A stretch of DNA of 41,146 nt from Sphingobacterium sp. Lineage in GTDB: Bacteria > Bacteroidota > Bacteroidia > Sphingobacteriales > Sphingobacteriaceae. The notes under the pieces are model-generated. The model did not search any database and was not told the DNA's origin. It saw nothing but the letters and a program-made list of their open reading frames with translations. Positions 25,016 through 33,917 of this stretch are shown here, one piece after another. How positions within the stretch are numbered: position 1 is the stretch's first letter; the number at the start of each line of letters is the position of its first letter. The position numbers and the translations under genes are program-made. The stretch spans positions 1 through 41,146 of the forward strand of contig JALAGS010000161.1 of assembly GCA_022712315.1 (NCBI GenBank), in the 5' to 3' direction.

Positions 25016-26707
25016 TTAATAGCCTGGATTTTGTTCCAGGTTTTTATTGGTTACAATTTCAATATTCGGGATCGGCCATAGGTAATTCTTGCCGGGATCG
25101 AACTTTCGGAGCTCGATAACCCGCATGTCTTTCTGATTAGTGACATTTTTATAATTCACGTAATTATCCGCATCGATCGTCGGCGCATTGGCCAGCAAGC
25201 CTTTTGGAATGCGTCCATAGAGCGTCGAATTCATAAATTTATCGGCCAGTTTCCAACGTCTCAAATCGACTAGACGAAAGCCTTCATTGGCTAGTTCGTA
25301 AAGTCTTTCTTTCCGTATGATCTCGCGCAGCTCAGCTTGTGTTTTATTACTCGCGATCGCTGGCATATCGACGCTAGGGCGCTGCCTGATGCTGTTGATT
25401 GCGTCATAGACGGTTTGGTCGATCTTATTGTTTTCGATCATCGCCTCAGCGTAGATCAACAACACTTCGGCATATCGGCTCTGAATAATATTTAACTCCG
25501 ACTCCATGGTAAAGTCCTTGTCCTTCATATCGACATATTTTTTCCAACAATAACCAGAAAAGGTCGCATAAGCATTGATCGCATCCTGATTTTGGATACG
25601 TACTGCCGTGGACGTATTGTATGTATAGTTCCAGCAGGTTATGCTATCCTTATGGGTCTCAAATTGAAAACCAAAAAATGTGGTACCAGGGAGCGCAATG
25701 GTGTATCCCAAACGCGGATCGCGATTGGCGAATGGTTTTTTAGGATCAAATTTAGAAGATTTGTCAATGGCCAATCCGTCGGTACAGAGATAGCTATCAA
25801 CAATGGATTGCGATGGAATTTTGTTGGAAGTCCCTTGTGCGTTGCGCGACAGAAACCCGCGCGTAGCACTGTGAGTCTTTGTTTTTTGTAACCGTAAATA
25901 TTGAAAAGCAAAAATAATCTCCTTGGAAGCCTGTCCGTCATAGGTAAATAATTGGCCGAAATCAGCGTGTAAGGCATATACTTTCAGGTCCATGACTTCT
26001 TTGGCCGAACGTGCTGCTTCTTCCCAAAGTCCATTATTAAGTGCTGCCCGAGCGCGTATGGCCAATGCAGCCCCTTTGGTCGCACGTCCAATATCTGACG
26101 AACCATAGCTAACTGGCAAAATAGCTGCAGCTTCATCAAGTTCTTTGAGGATGAATCTAGCAATTTCAGCCTGCGATGTTTTCGGAACATTCGCATCAGC
26201 AAGGCTTAGGCCACTCGTTACCAGGGGCACTCCACCAAAGTAATCGATCAGATATTGGTACACATAAGCCCGGATAAACTGTGTCTCGGCTTTATAACGC
26301 TTTTGGAGGTTGGCATCCATCTTTCCATCCAACTTTTGGATATTGTCCAGGATGAAATTACATTTGCCAATGACCTTATAAGAATTGGTCCAGATATTCC
26401 GGATATAGCCATTGTTGCTATCGTGGTCTCCTCTTCCCACAGCTTGTAAATCAGAGGTATTACGGTCCCAGCCAATATCTGTGACATCATCAAGTGTAAG
26501 ATTGATAGGCATATCGTCCGTTGGGTGAAATGCCAAGGCGCTGTACAAACCATTGACAACCAATGTCAGCTCATCCTGATTTTTGAAATAATTTTCGTCC
26601 GAAGGGCCATCCAAGGGAGATCTATCCAGGTATTTTTCGCATGCCCCCACCACAAGGAGCACTGCAATCGACAGCATATATAACGCGAGTTTATTTAGAG
26701 TTTTCAT
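25016..26707 (-). CDS. SusD/RagB-family glycan-binding lipoprotein (operon 2)
   Basis: 563 aa from the ATG at 26707; an in-frame TTG three codons upstream is less likely. Signal peptide with lipobox VVGAC, followed by EKYLDRSPLDGPSDENYFKN, the classic SusD start. The C-terminal RagB/SusD domain is clear: AEVLLIYAEAMIENN, NSIRQRP, ELREIIRKERLYELANEGFR, DLRRW, YLWPIPNIEI and NPGY at the end. It is a surface lipoprotein, partner of the SusC gene that ends 11 nt before it, and is followed 8 nt later by an oxidoreductase gene. Confidence 0.94.
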   Translation of the reverse strand: MKTLNKLALYMLSIAVLLVVGACEKYLDRSPLDGPSDENYFKNQDELTLVVNGLYSALAFHPTDDMPINLTLDDVTDIGWDRNTSDLQAVGRGDHDSNNGYIRNIWTNSYKVIGKCNFILDNIQKLDGKMDANLQKRYKAETQFIRAYVYQYLIDYFGGVPLVTSGLSLADANVPKTSQAEIARFILKELDEAAAILPVSYGSSDIGRATKGAALAIRARAALNNGLWEEAARSAKEVMDLKVYALHADFGQLFTYDGQASKEIIFAFQYLRLQKTKTHSATRGFLSRNAQGTSNKIPSQSIVDSYLCTDGLAIDKSSKFDPKKPFANRDPRLGYTIALPGTTFFGFQFETHKDSITCWNYTYNTSTAVRIQNQDAINAYATFSGYCWKKYVDMKDKDFTMESELNIIQSRYAEVLLIYAEAMIENNKIDQTVYDAINSIRQRPSVDMPAIASNKTQAELREIIRKERLYELANEGFRLVDLRRWKLADKFMNSTLYGRIPKGLLANAPTIDADNYVNYKNVTNQKDMRVIELRKFDPGKNYLWPIPNIEIVTNKNLEQNPGY

Positions 26708-26718
26708 ACAAGCCAAGT

Positions 26719-29700
26719 TTATAATGTAATATCCAATCCAAAAGAATACACCTTTACCTGTGGGTAAAAGTTACCATAGCCTACTGGTGCTTCGACGTCA
26801 TAACCGTCCCAAAATTTATCTACGCTGAATAAATTTGAACCATTAACAAATACCCGAAGTTTATTCAGTCCGATGGACTTTAGCAGCTCAGCCTGAAAGG
26901 TATAACCGAACTGTAAATTTTTCAGACGAAGATAGGCGGCATTTTTCATCCAGAATTGGGAGGACTGCTGGTTGTTATTCTGTCCGAAAGCGAGCCGCGG
27001 ATATTTAGCCGTAGTATTGTCAGGTGTCCATCGGTCTTTATTGTCCTCACGGATCGTTCCGCCAATTGCTCCCGTTGTTGTAAAAGGCTGTATACCGGCC
27101 CCGTAGAGGTAGCCATCGGCTTTCCCCACACCCTGCAACAGAAAACTGAGGTCGAATCCTTTGAAACTAAAATTGGAGTTGAGCGAATAGGTATATCTTG
27201 GAATGGTACTCCCGATAATGACCTTATCGGACTCATTAACTACGCCATCGCCATTTTGATCACGGTATTTGAGGTCACCCGGCGCCAAGGTACCAAACTG
27301 TGTGGCATGTGCTTTCACTTCGTCGGCAGTCTGGAAAAAGCCTTCCGAAACATAGCCAAAGATCGAATTAATTGGATAGCCTTCCCGATTGACCGTTAGA
27401 CCAGTCTGATTGATTCCCCGCATATCCAGTACTTTGTTTTTAACATCAGAGAGGTTGAATGTAAAATTATATTTAAAATCTTTGGCCGGATCACTTCGAT
27501 AGCCCATGGAAATCTCCCACCCTTTATTTTCAACGACGCCTGCGTTTTGATAAGGCTTATTCAAACCAATGATGAGCGGGATGTCCAGCTGTAATAATAT
27601 ATCACTGGTTTTTCTGTTGTATAGATCTGCGGTAATAGTCCATCGCTTAAATAAGGTAAGATCAATTCCGATATTTTTCTCCTCGGTAGACTCCCATGTA
27701 ATATCAGGATTGGACATATCATTTAGTGCTGCCGTATTGACGATGCCATTGCCCAATGTATAAGAACCCAGGTTTAGAGATGCCACGGCCGGATAGGTAC
27801 CGATATTCTGGTTTCCCAGTCTACCCCATGATGCCCTGATTTTTCCCTCTGTAAGCCAGCCCTTGGATGCTGTTAAGAACTGCTCCTCAGAAAAACGCCA
27901 TCCGGCAGACGCCGACGGGAAAAAGCCATAGCGATTACCTTTGGCAAACCTGGACGAACCATCGTAGCGTGCATTGAGTTCCAGAAGATAACGACCTCTG
28001 AAAACGTAATTGATGCGGGAAAATAAAGATTGTAATGCCCACTCGGAGGCACTACCTGTAGCTGACTGATTCAGTGCCGACCCGGCATTGAGCACTTCAT
28101 AGTCAGGGAGAACGTAGGTGTCTCTAAAACCCTGGGAGTAGTCAATTTTGTAGTCTTCACGCGAACCACCAATCAATGCTTTCAGCTGATGCGGACCAAA
28201 ATCTTTGTTTAATGTAAGGGTTGCCCGCATATTATTAAAAAGTTCTTGGCTATTGTATTGCGTAAGTGCTGTACGCACAGGGACCGAGAAACTCGGCGTA
28301 CCATCTGGAAAATAGGACTGCACTGCTTTTCGGAAATTCTTATTTACCTGCGTCGCATATTTAGGTGCATAATTGACCTCGGCGGTCAACCATTCTTTGG
28401 GTCTGTAGATCAATGATGCGTTGATACTGCCAAATGGACTTTTGTTGGTAGCAACGCCACCATCAGCCGCGGCAGAGACGGGATTATTACCATTCCAGCC
28501 CAATCCCCAGGTACCATTGGAATTTCTGAAGGATTGATTGGCGGGAATACTGCTCATCCACTGAAAAAGTTCCTCGATGCTCGCTGCTGGTGAGGTGACG
28601 ATCGGATTGACGTATTGAAAGTCAAATTTAACGGCGAGCTGATCTGAGAATTTAACATCCACGTTGTTGCGGATGGTATAGCGCTTAAACGAGCTATTCA
28701 GTGTCAAGCCCTTCTGGTCGAAATAACCGACCGAAGTCAGCATTTTAACTTTGTTTGTGCCTGCATTGACTGTCAGAAAATGGCTCTGCTGAAATCCATT
28801 CCCCTGCAAGGATTCCTTTTGCCAATCAGTATTGGGATACTCGTCCGAACTGCCATTGCCCTGACTACGGTAGGCGGCAATGATATCTTCTGGATACAAT
28901 GGACTCGCACCAACATTGGTATACGCTTCGTTCGTCAGCAGCATATGATCTAGGGCATTGACGATTTTGGGCATATTGGTTGCGGACTGCCAACCAAAAT
29001 AATTATTGTAGGCAATGGCGACCTTATCAGAACTTCCCCTTTTTGTCGTGACCAAGATGACACCATTGGCAGCTCTCGAGCCATAGATCGACGCCGATGC
29101 GGCATCTTTTAATATTGAAATATTCTCTATTAAATTGGGGTCAATATTATTGATGGAGCCTTCAATCCCATCAATAAGTACTAAAGGCGCAGCGTTGCCA
29201 AGTGTACCGATACCGCGAATACGGATATCCGCACCGTCCGACCCTGGCTTACCAGAGCGCTGCGTCACGGTTACTCCCGAGGCCATGCCCTGAAGGGCCG
29301 ACGAGGTTTGCCCAGCGGGTCTATTATTCAGATCTTCACCCGATACGGCGGAAACAGCGCCCGTCAAATTGACCTTTTTCTGAACACCATAACCGACGAC
29401 GACAACTTCGTCTATTATTCCGGTGTGTGGTTTTAGACGGATAAGCACTGTGTTTTTGCTGGTAGCCGTTGCCACAAAATGCTTAACAGAATCGGTATCG
29501 TAACCTAGATGGTGGGCATAGATCGTATAATTTTCACCAGCAACAAGTGGCGTTAAAACAAACAACCCGTTGTTATCGGCCACAAAATGGAATTTTTTAC
29601 TGCTCTTCTCGTGGACAAGATCAATAGTTGCGCCAGGTAATGTATTCCCTTCGTTGTCTACTATTTTACCATTTACTTTTAGGTTTGATTGCGCAAATCC

Positions 29701-29760
29701 TACAGAAAAGTATGGAAATAGCAATCCCACGAGCATTAATTTGATTAGAATATGCTTCAT
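26719..29760 (-). CDS. SusC/RagA TonB-dependent outer-membrane transporter (operon 2)
   Basis: 1013 aa. Signal peptide (1-24, ...SVGFA), carboxypeptidase-regulatory-like domain (NLKVNGKIVDNEGNTLPGAT, ~27-110), TonB box DEVVVVGYG (117-125), plug (ALQGMASGVTVTQRSGKPGS, NISILKDAASASIYGSRAAN, GVILVTTKRG) and barrel ending in SFGLDITL. There is no STN (secretin/TonB short N-terminal) domain before the regulatory-like domain, although sigma and FecR genes lie immediately upstream. It imports the oligosaccharide captured by the following SusD. The 67-bp gap to fecR shows no TAnnTTTG element, so it is either cotranscribed or uses a promoter for the ECF factor. Confidence 0.95.
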   Translation of the reverse strand: MKHILIKLMLVGLLFPYFSVGFAQSNLKVNGKIVDNEGNTLPGATIDLVHEKSSKKFHFVADNNGLFVLTPLVAGENYTIYAHHLGYDTDSVKHFVATATSKNTVLIRLKPHTGIIDEVVVVGYGVQKKVNLTGAVSAVSGEDLNNRPAGQTSSALQGMASGVTVTQRSGKPGSDGADIRIRGIGTLGNAAPLVLIDGIEGSINNIDPNLIENISILKDAASASIYGSRAANGVILVTTKRGSSDKVAIAYNNYFGWQSATNMPKIVNALDHMLLTNEAYTNVGASPLYPEDIIAAYRSQGNGSSDEYPNTDWQKESLQGNGFQQSHFLTVNAGTNKVKMLTSVGYFDQKGLTLNSSFKRYTIRNNVDVKFSDQLAVKFDFQYVNPIVTSPAASIEELFQWMSSIPANQSFRNSNGTWGLGWNGNNPVSAAADGGVATNKSPFGSINASLIYRPKEWLTAEVNYAPKYATQVNKNFRKAVQSYFPDGTPSFSVPVRTALTQYNSQELFNNMRATLTLNKDFGPHQLKALIGGSREDYKIDYSQGFRDTYVLPDYEVLNAGSALNQSATGSASEWALQSLFSRINYVFRGRYLLELNARYDGSSRFAKGNRYGFFPSASAGWRFSEEQFLTASKGWLTEGKIRASWGRLGNQNIGTYPAVASLNLGSYTLGNGIVNTAALNDMSNPDITWESTEEKNIGIDLTLFKRWTITADLYNRKTSDILLQLDIPLIIGLNKPYQNAGVVENKGWEISMGYRSDPAKDFKYNFTFNLSDVKNKVLDMRGINQTGLTVNREGYPINSIFGYVSEGFFQTADEVKAHATQFGTLAPGDLKYRDQNGDGVVNESDKVIIGSTIPRYTYSLNSNFSFKGFDLSFLLQGVGKADGYLYGAGIQPFTTTGAIGGTIREDNKDRWTPDNTTAKYPRLAFGQNNNQQSSQFWMKNAAYLRLKNLQFGYTFQAELLKSIGLNKLRVFVNGSNLFSVDKFWDGYDVEAPVGYGNFYPQVKVYSFGLDITL

Positions 29761-29827
29761 AATTGTTTACAGTTGGTTATTCTGATTTATATATTGGTTT
29801 ATTTTTCCGCGTTGGGTTGATTCTCTC

Positions 29828-30913
29828 CTACTGCACGTCCTCCTTTCTTCCCGAATTACTGATGTTGACAATACCATTGTTCACTTGGAATGTACAACCG
29901 TTCAATTGACAAAAGCTGGTCAAAAAATTGGCTAGCGATTCTTTGCTATTTAAACTTCCTGTAAAGGAACTGTTGAGCAAATCAGGATTATCGCATACAA
30001 TCGAAACATCATAAAGGCTTTCGATTACTCTTAAGAGTTGAACGTTTTTGGTTTGGTTAAATTTGACAGACTGATTGGTCCATTCGACATTGGCAGTGGT
30101 TAGATGTGGAATGAGTTTTCTTAACTCCTTATCTACACGAGCAGGCTGAGATTTTGTCAATTCAGGCTCCGAATACTTAATCATCTGCTGCAGTTTTAAA
30201 TTAACCAATACTTCCTCTTTTGGTTTGAGGTATATTAGATTGCGGCTATCCGCTGCAACTGATCCGACAGAGATTTTGCCCTCCATTAGTTTTATTAGTA
30301 CATGATCGGCATCCTTGGGGTCTACACTAAATATTGTCCCCAAGGCGGTGGTCAAATATCCTCTGTAATTGACTTGAAAAGGCGCATTTTTGTTTTTGTG
30401 TACGTTATAAATAACTCGCCCTTGCACTTGCTTTACATCCCGGTGGCCTTGTCCATTATATTCAAATCCGATTTTTGCATGTGGATAGAGTATAACAGTA
30501 GTGCTATCAGGAAGCTGAGCATTGATCGTGTAAGCATTTTTATTTTCATACCAGATGACCTGTTCTTTTGTTGAGGTTGAGAAATTTTTCAAAAAGAGAA
30601 CCGAAAGTACACAGAGTAGCACGGCGGCACATGAAGCCCAGGCCCACGGGCTTATTCTCTGGATTAGCTTAGGCTTGGGTGGATCTACGGCATAGATATG
30701 ATCGAGCACTTTCCGATGAACCAGGCTTAGATCTGGTAAGGGAATATGTTGCAATACTTGTTCTTCATCCTGATCCAGTATCTCAGTGATCCACAATTCC
30801 AGAATTGCAGTATCTATCTCCGCCATTTCGTCAAAAAATGACTCATAATACTGCGCATCCAAACGGTTGTGGATATACGCCAACAATTGATCTTTAAAGG
30901 ATTGCTCTTTCAA
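29828..30913 (-). CDS. FecR family anti-sigma factor
   Basis: 361 aa, beginning with TTG at 30913 because an in-frame TAG lies three codons upstream and no ATG is near. Cytosolic N-terminus (~1-87) for sigma binding, one TM segment at about 88-109 (SPWAWASCAAVLLCVLSVLF), and a periplasmic FecR domain (INAQLPDSTTVILYPHAKIG, FEYNGQGHRDVKQVQGRVIY, FQVNYRGYLTTALGTIFSVD). The C-terminal DUF4974-type domain (FNQTKNVQLLRVIESLYDVS... FLTSFCQLNGCTFQVNN) has an STN-like pattern. It holds the upstream ECF factor inactive until the transporter signals. It sits between that sigma gene (88 nt) and susC. Confidence 0.9.
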   Translation of the reverse strand: MKEQSFKDQLLAYIHNRLDAQYYESFFDEMAEIDTAILELWITEILDQDEEQVLQHIPLPDLSLVHRKVLDHIYAVDPPKPKLIQRISPWAWASCAAVLLCVLSVLFLKNFSTSTKEQVIWYENKNAYTINAQLPDSTTVILYPHAKIGFEYNGQGHRDVKQVQGRVIYNVHKNKNAPFQVNYRGYLTTALGTIFSVDPKDADHVLIKLMEGKISVGSVAADSRNLIYLKPKEEVLVNLKLQQMIKYSEPELTKSQPARVDKELRKLIPHLTTANVEWTNQSVKFNQTKNVQLLRVIESLYDVSIVCDNPDLLNSSFTGSLNSKESLANFLTSFCQLNGCTFQVNNGIVNISNSGRKEDVQ

Positions 30914-31001
30914 AATTTTCTATAATTAGTTCAATACATTGCTGTATTTGTTACTCTATACGTTTGGCAAAGAGAATCACACTATTGAATTTTGTTTTTT
31001 T

Positions 31002-31595
31002 TTATAGCTTAAATAAAAAGGCGGCAAAAAGACTGATTATATACTCATCTCGGTAATTTTTTTGAATATATTCTTTGATATCTTTGAGTGCGCTCACGAG
31101 TTGATTACTCACTGTAGAGACTGAAATCCCCAATAAATCGGCAATTTCCTTATAACTTTTGTCTTCAAATTTATTGAGCAACAGAATCTCCTTTCGTTTG
31201 GGGCTCAGAGAGTCGATTGCATTGGTCAACATCTGCTGTTTATCTTTGAAAAACAGTCTTTCTTCGGTATGATAATAGAGTTCTATTGCCGAAGCCCATA
31301 TTTCCAATTGAAGAGCCTTGTCTCTTTGCACTTTTCGAAAAAAATCCATGGCCAAATTATCCGAAATATGATTGAGAAATGAGACAAATCCCTTATTAGG
31401 GTCAATCTTTTCACGTTGGAGCCATATTTTAGTAAATACTTCTTGTAAGATTTCTTCTGCAATAGTTTGATTTTTCACCAATTTGATCAATCTAATATAG
31501 ATTTTTGGCGAATAATGGAAATAAATTTCATTAAACGAATTTAGGTCTCCATTTTTAAGTTTTTCCAGTGTAGCAGCTTCTTTAGGAGATTTCAT
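31002..31595 (-). CDS. ECF RNA polymerase sigma factor (Bacteroidota FecI-like)
   Basis: 197 aa. Region 2 spans about residues 20-90 (FNEIYFHYSPKIYIRLIKLV, EEILQEVFTKIWLQREKID, FLNHISDNLAMDFFRK). Region 4 is at about 125-180, with an HTH (SLSPKRKEILLLNKFEDKSY, KEIADLLGISVSTVSNQLVS). It directs RNA polymerase to the susC promoter of operon 2 and perhaps elsewhere, controlled by the FecR protein next to it. ATG at 31595. It is the first gene of operon 2. No TAnnTTTG element is evident directly upstream. Confidence 0.93.
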   Translation of the reverse strand: MKSPKEAATLEKLKNGDLNSFNEIYFHYSPKIYIRLIKLVKNQTIAEEILQEVFTKIWLQREKIDPNKGFVSFLNHISDNLAMDFFRKVQRDKALQLEIWASAIELYYHTEERLFFKDKQQMLTNAIDSLSPKRKEILLLNKFEDKSYKEIADLLGISVSTVSNQLVSALKDIKEYIQKNYRDEYIISLFAAFLFKL

Positions 31596-31974
31596 TTGGC
31601 AAATTCTTATAATTGGTACGAACGACGAACTTAATATAGTGATAAATTTACTAAATCAAAATCATTGGTACCCCAAATAAAATTTTATATTTCCTACGAA
31701 TCGGATTGCTCCATTTTAATCCATCGATTTCGACTACAGAAAGATTCTTAAAGCCCGAACTCCATTATTGACTGAATATAAAAGTAGCAGATAGAATGCT
31801 TAAGATAGGGCAACTAACGGTCTATATGGTATGTGGTAAAGTTAAATATCGTTCATCTTGATTACCAACTTATTGCTGCTCCCAACTATTTAGATATCCA
31901 CTGAATTATCCGTTTGGATCGAGACGGACACGCTATGTAAAGATAACTGCTAATTTGCAAAAAAGAAAAAGCTA
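31596..31974. other. Gene-free divergent region
   Basis: 379 bp between the sigma gene (minus) and the beta-lactamase-like gene (plus). It holds two copies of ATTGGTAC (31617-31624 approximately and near 31666) about 50 bp apart, and the dispersed repeat listed below. No clear -7 box for either gene and no coding remnant was recognised. Confidence 0.5.
31775..31816. repeat. Dispersed intergenic repeat, copy 2
   Basis: GAATATAAAAGTAGCAGATA and following bases match 3771-3813 (about 37 of 43 positions, one single-base indel). Both copies are in gene-free DNA in the same orientation. Confidence 0.45.
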
Positions 31975-33861
31975 ATGATCAATCTAAAAACTTTCTATCT
32001 CCTCATGCTCATTGTGGCAAGTCATTTTACTGCGTCAGCACAGGTAAGCACAGCTACAAAATCCAACAGCAATATCAACCAATTGTACATCCGTTTAGAC
32101 ACTGTGATTCAGCAGGAAAATATACCCGGTCTATTGGTTGCTATTGTAAAAAAAGACAGTATACTATACTCGGGTGGGCTGGGCTATGCAGATCTTAACC
32201 AGCGTCTTCCAGTGGAACATCAAACGCAATTTCACTTCGCCTCCGTCACCAAATTTTTTGTTGCAATGGGTATACAACAATTAGTGGCTAGTGGGAAGTT
32301 AAAACTGAATGACCGTATTCGTGATATCGCACCCGAAATACCCTTTGACAATCATTGGGAAGCTACAGATCCGGTACGGGTAGTTCACTTGCTCGAACAT
32401 ACCGCGGGCTTTGACGATGTTCAACTCAACAGCATGGTAGATATCAGCAAAAGAAAGCCACTTGCTGGTATCAATGCCATCAAAGCTGTTAGCAATTCGC
32501 TTACGGTACGCTGGAGACCGGGAACCATGATGTCTTATTCCAATCCGGGCTATAATGTACTCGGTTATATAATTGAAAAAGTTTCCGGGATGCCTTGGGA
32601 TAAGTATTTAATAGAACAGATTTTTTTGCCATTAAACATGCGGAACAGCTTATTTGATCTTGATGGAACTCATAGACCCAGCTTTGCCACAGGCTATGAC
32701 TTTCAAAAGGGGGAATACAGACCAATGCCATTCTATCGTCCGAGCGGAAATGGAGCCGGAAGCGCTTTGGTATCCAATGCCGAGGACATGTCAAAATTTA
32801 TGCTTTATCTGCTCAATGGTAATACCGACACCAGGTTACTGGACAATGCCGGCCTGAAGGAAATGGAGACCATTCACAGTACCTTAGCGAGCCGCGCTGG
32901 ATTACGGACGGGATATGCCCTAGGCAATGATCTATTCCCGAATAATAAAAAGGTCAGTTTACGGGGCCACAATGGTAAAGGGGAAGGCTTTGTATCCTGG
33001 TTATTCTTTAACCGTGAAGCTGGTATAGCCTACGCAATAGCAGCCAATAGTGTTGTCAATCTTTGGCCAATCTCGCAGGTTATTGAAGAATTTTTGACAA
33101 CGGACATTTCTGCTCCAAAACCAGTCAGTAGACCGATAGATGAACAAAAAATTAAACCACTACTCGGATACTATCAATTTATGAATCCCAAAAACGAACG
33201 CTGGGAATTTTATAGACGTATCTTTGGCGGTATTGAATTAACGGGGGTCAGCAAGGATAGACTCGTCGTAAGAAAAGAAAACGGACAGCTCGATTCACTT
33301 CTCCATGTTGGCAATGGAATCTTCCGGTTAAAGGATGATATTCTCCCCGCTTTTGTATTAGCCAAAGATCCCAACGGCCAGCCCTTTTTCCAAGGTTATG
33401 GCAATAGTTTCTATCGCAAAGCATCTCGGGCTTCTGTTTTAATCCAAAAGTTGCCTATCTATCTTGGACTTATGGCTCTTTTAATTTATCTCGTCTACAG
33501 CCTTATCGGAATATTTCTTACACTCTTTCGAAAAATGAAACTGATAGACCTAAGCATCCCTTTATTGCCAATAGTAGGAACATGCTGTTTTTTCGCTGCT
33601 TATCGCCTCATGGGACAAACAGATGCCAGCCATAAAGAATTATTTACCTCTTTTAATGGAACAAGTTTTTCCATTTTTCTGGGAATGCTCCTATTTGCTG
33701 TTTTCGTTGTCGTAAGCAGTTTATTGCTTTATAGCCGTTGGTCTCGACTGAACCGATTATGGCATCGTCTGTTTTTAGCCTTCAATAATTTCTTTTTATG
33801 CTATCTCGTCGCCCTTCTATCCATAAATGGTTGGATCGGAGTACCTATATGGATGATGTAG
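31975..33861 (+). CDS. Class C beta-lactamase-like serine hydrolase with C-terminal membrane domain
   Basis: 628 aa. Signal peptide (1-22). The penicillin-binding/beta-lactamase class C fold has Ser90-Val-Thr-Lys93 (SxxK), Tyr188-Ser-Asn190 (YxN) and HNG in LRGHNGKGEGF as the third motif. Around residues 390-480 there is a DUF3471-like beta domain (IKPLLGYYQFMNPKNERWEF). Four TM helices follow (YLGLMALLIYLVYSLIGIFL; LLPIVGTCCFFAAYRLMG; IFLGMLLFAVFVVVSSLLLY; LFLAFNNFFLCYLVALLSIN). The catalytic part therefore faces the periplasm, tethered to the inner membrane. Such proteins are D-aminopeptidases, esterases or peptidoglycan enzymes. It is first of four plus-strand genes, the next being a membrane AraC regulator. 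Confidence 0.87.
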   Translation: MINLKTFYLLMLIVASHFTASAQVSTATKSNSNINQLYIRLDTVIQQENIPGLLVAIVKKDSILYSGGLGYADLNQRLPVEHQTQFHFASVTKFFVAMGIQQLVASGKLKLNDRIRDIAPEIPFDNHWEATDPVRVVHLLEHTAGFDDVQLNSMVDISKRKPLAGINAIKAVSNSLTVRWRPGTMMSYSNPGYNVLGYIIEKVSGMPWDKYLIEQIFLPLNMRNSLFDLDGTHRPSFATGYDFQKGEYRPMPFYRPSGNGAGSALVSNAEDMSKFMLYLLNGNTDTRLLDNAGLKEMETIHSTLASRAGLRTGYALGNDLFPNNKKVSLRGHNGKGEGFVSWLFFNREAGIAYAIAANSVVNLWPISQVIEEFLTTDISAPKPVSRPIDEQKIKPLLGYYQFMNPKNERWEFYRRIFGGIELTGVSKDRLVVRKENGQLDSLLHVGNGIFRLKDDILPAFVLAKDPNGQPFFQGYGNSFYRKASRASVLIQKLPIYLGLMALLIYLVYSLIGIFLTLFRKMKLIDLSIPLLPIVGTCCFFAAYRLMGQTDASHKELFTSFNGTSFSIFLGMLLFAVFVVVSSLLLYSRWSRLNRLWHRLFLAFNNFFLCYLVALLSINGWIGVPIWMM

Positions 33862-33917
33862 CTCCATTTGATCAATTATGTTTAAATTCACCTTACAATG
33901 ATAACTTGCTACGGCCC

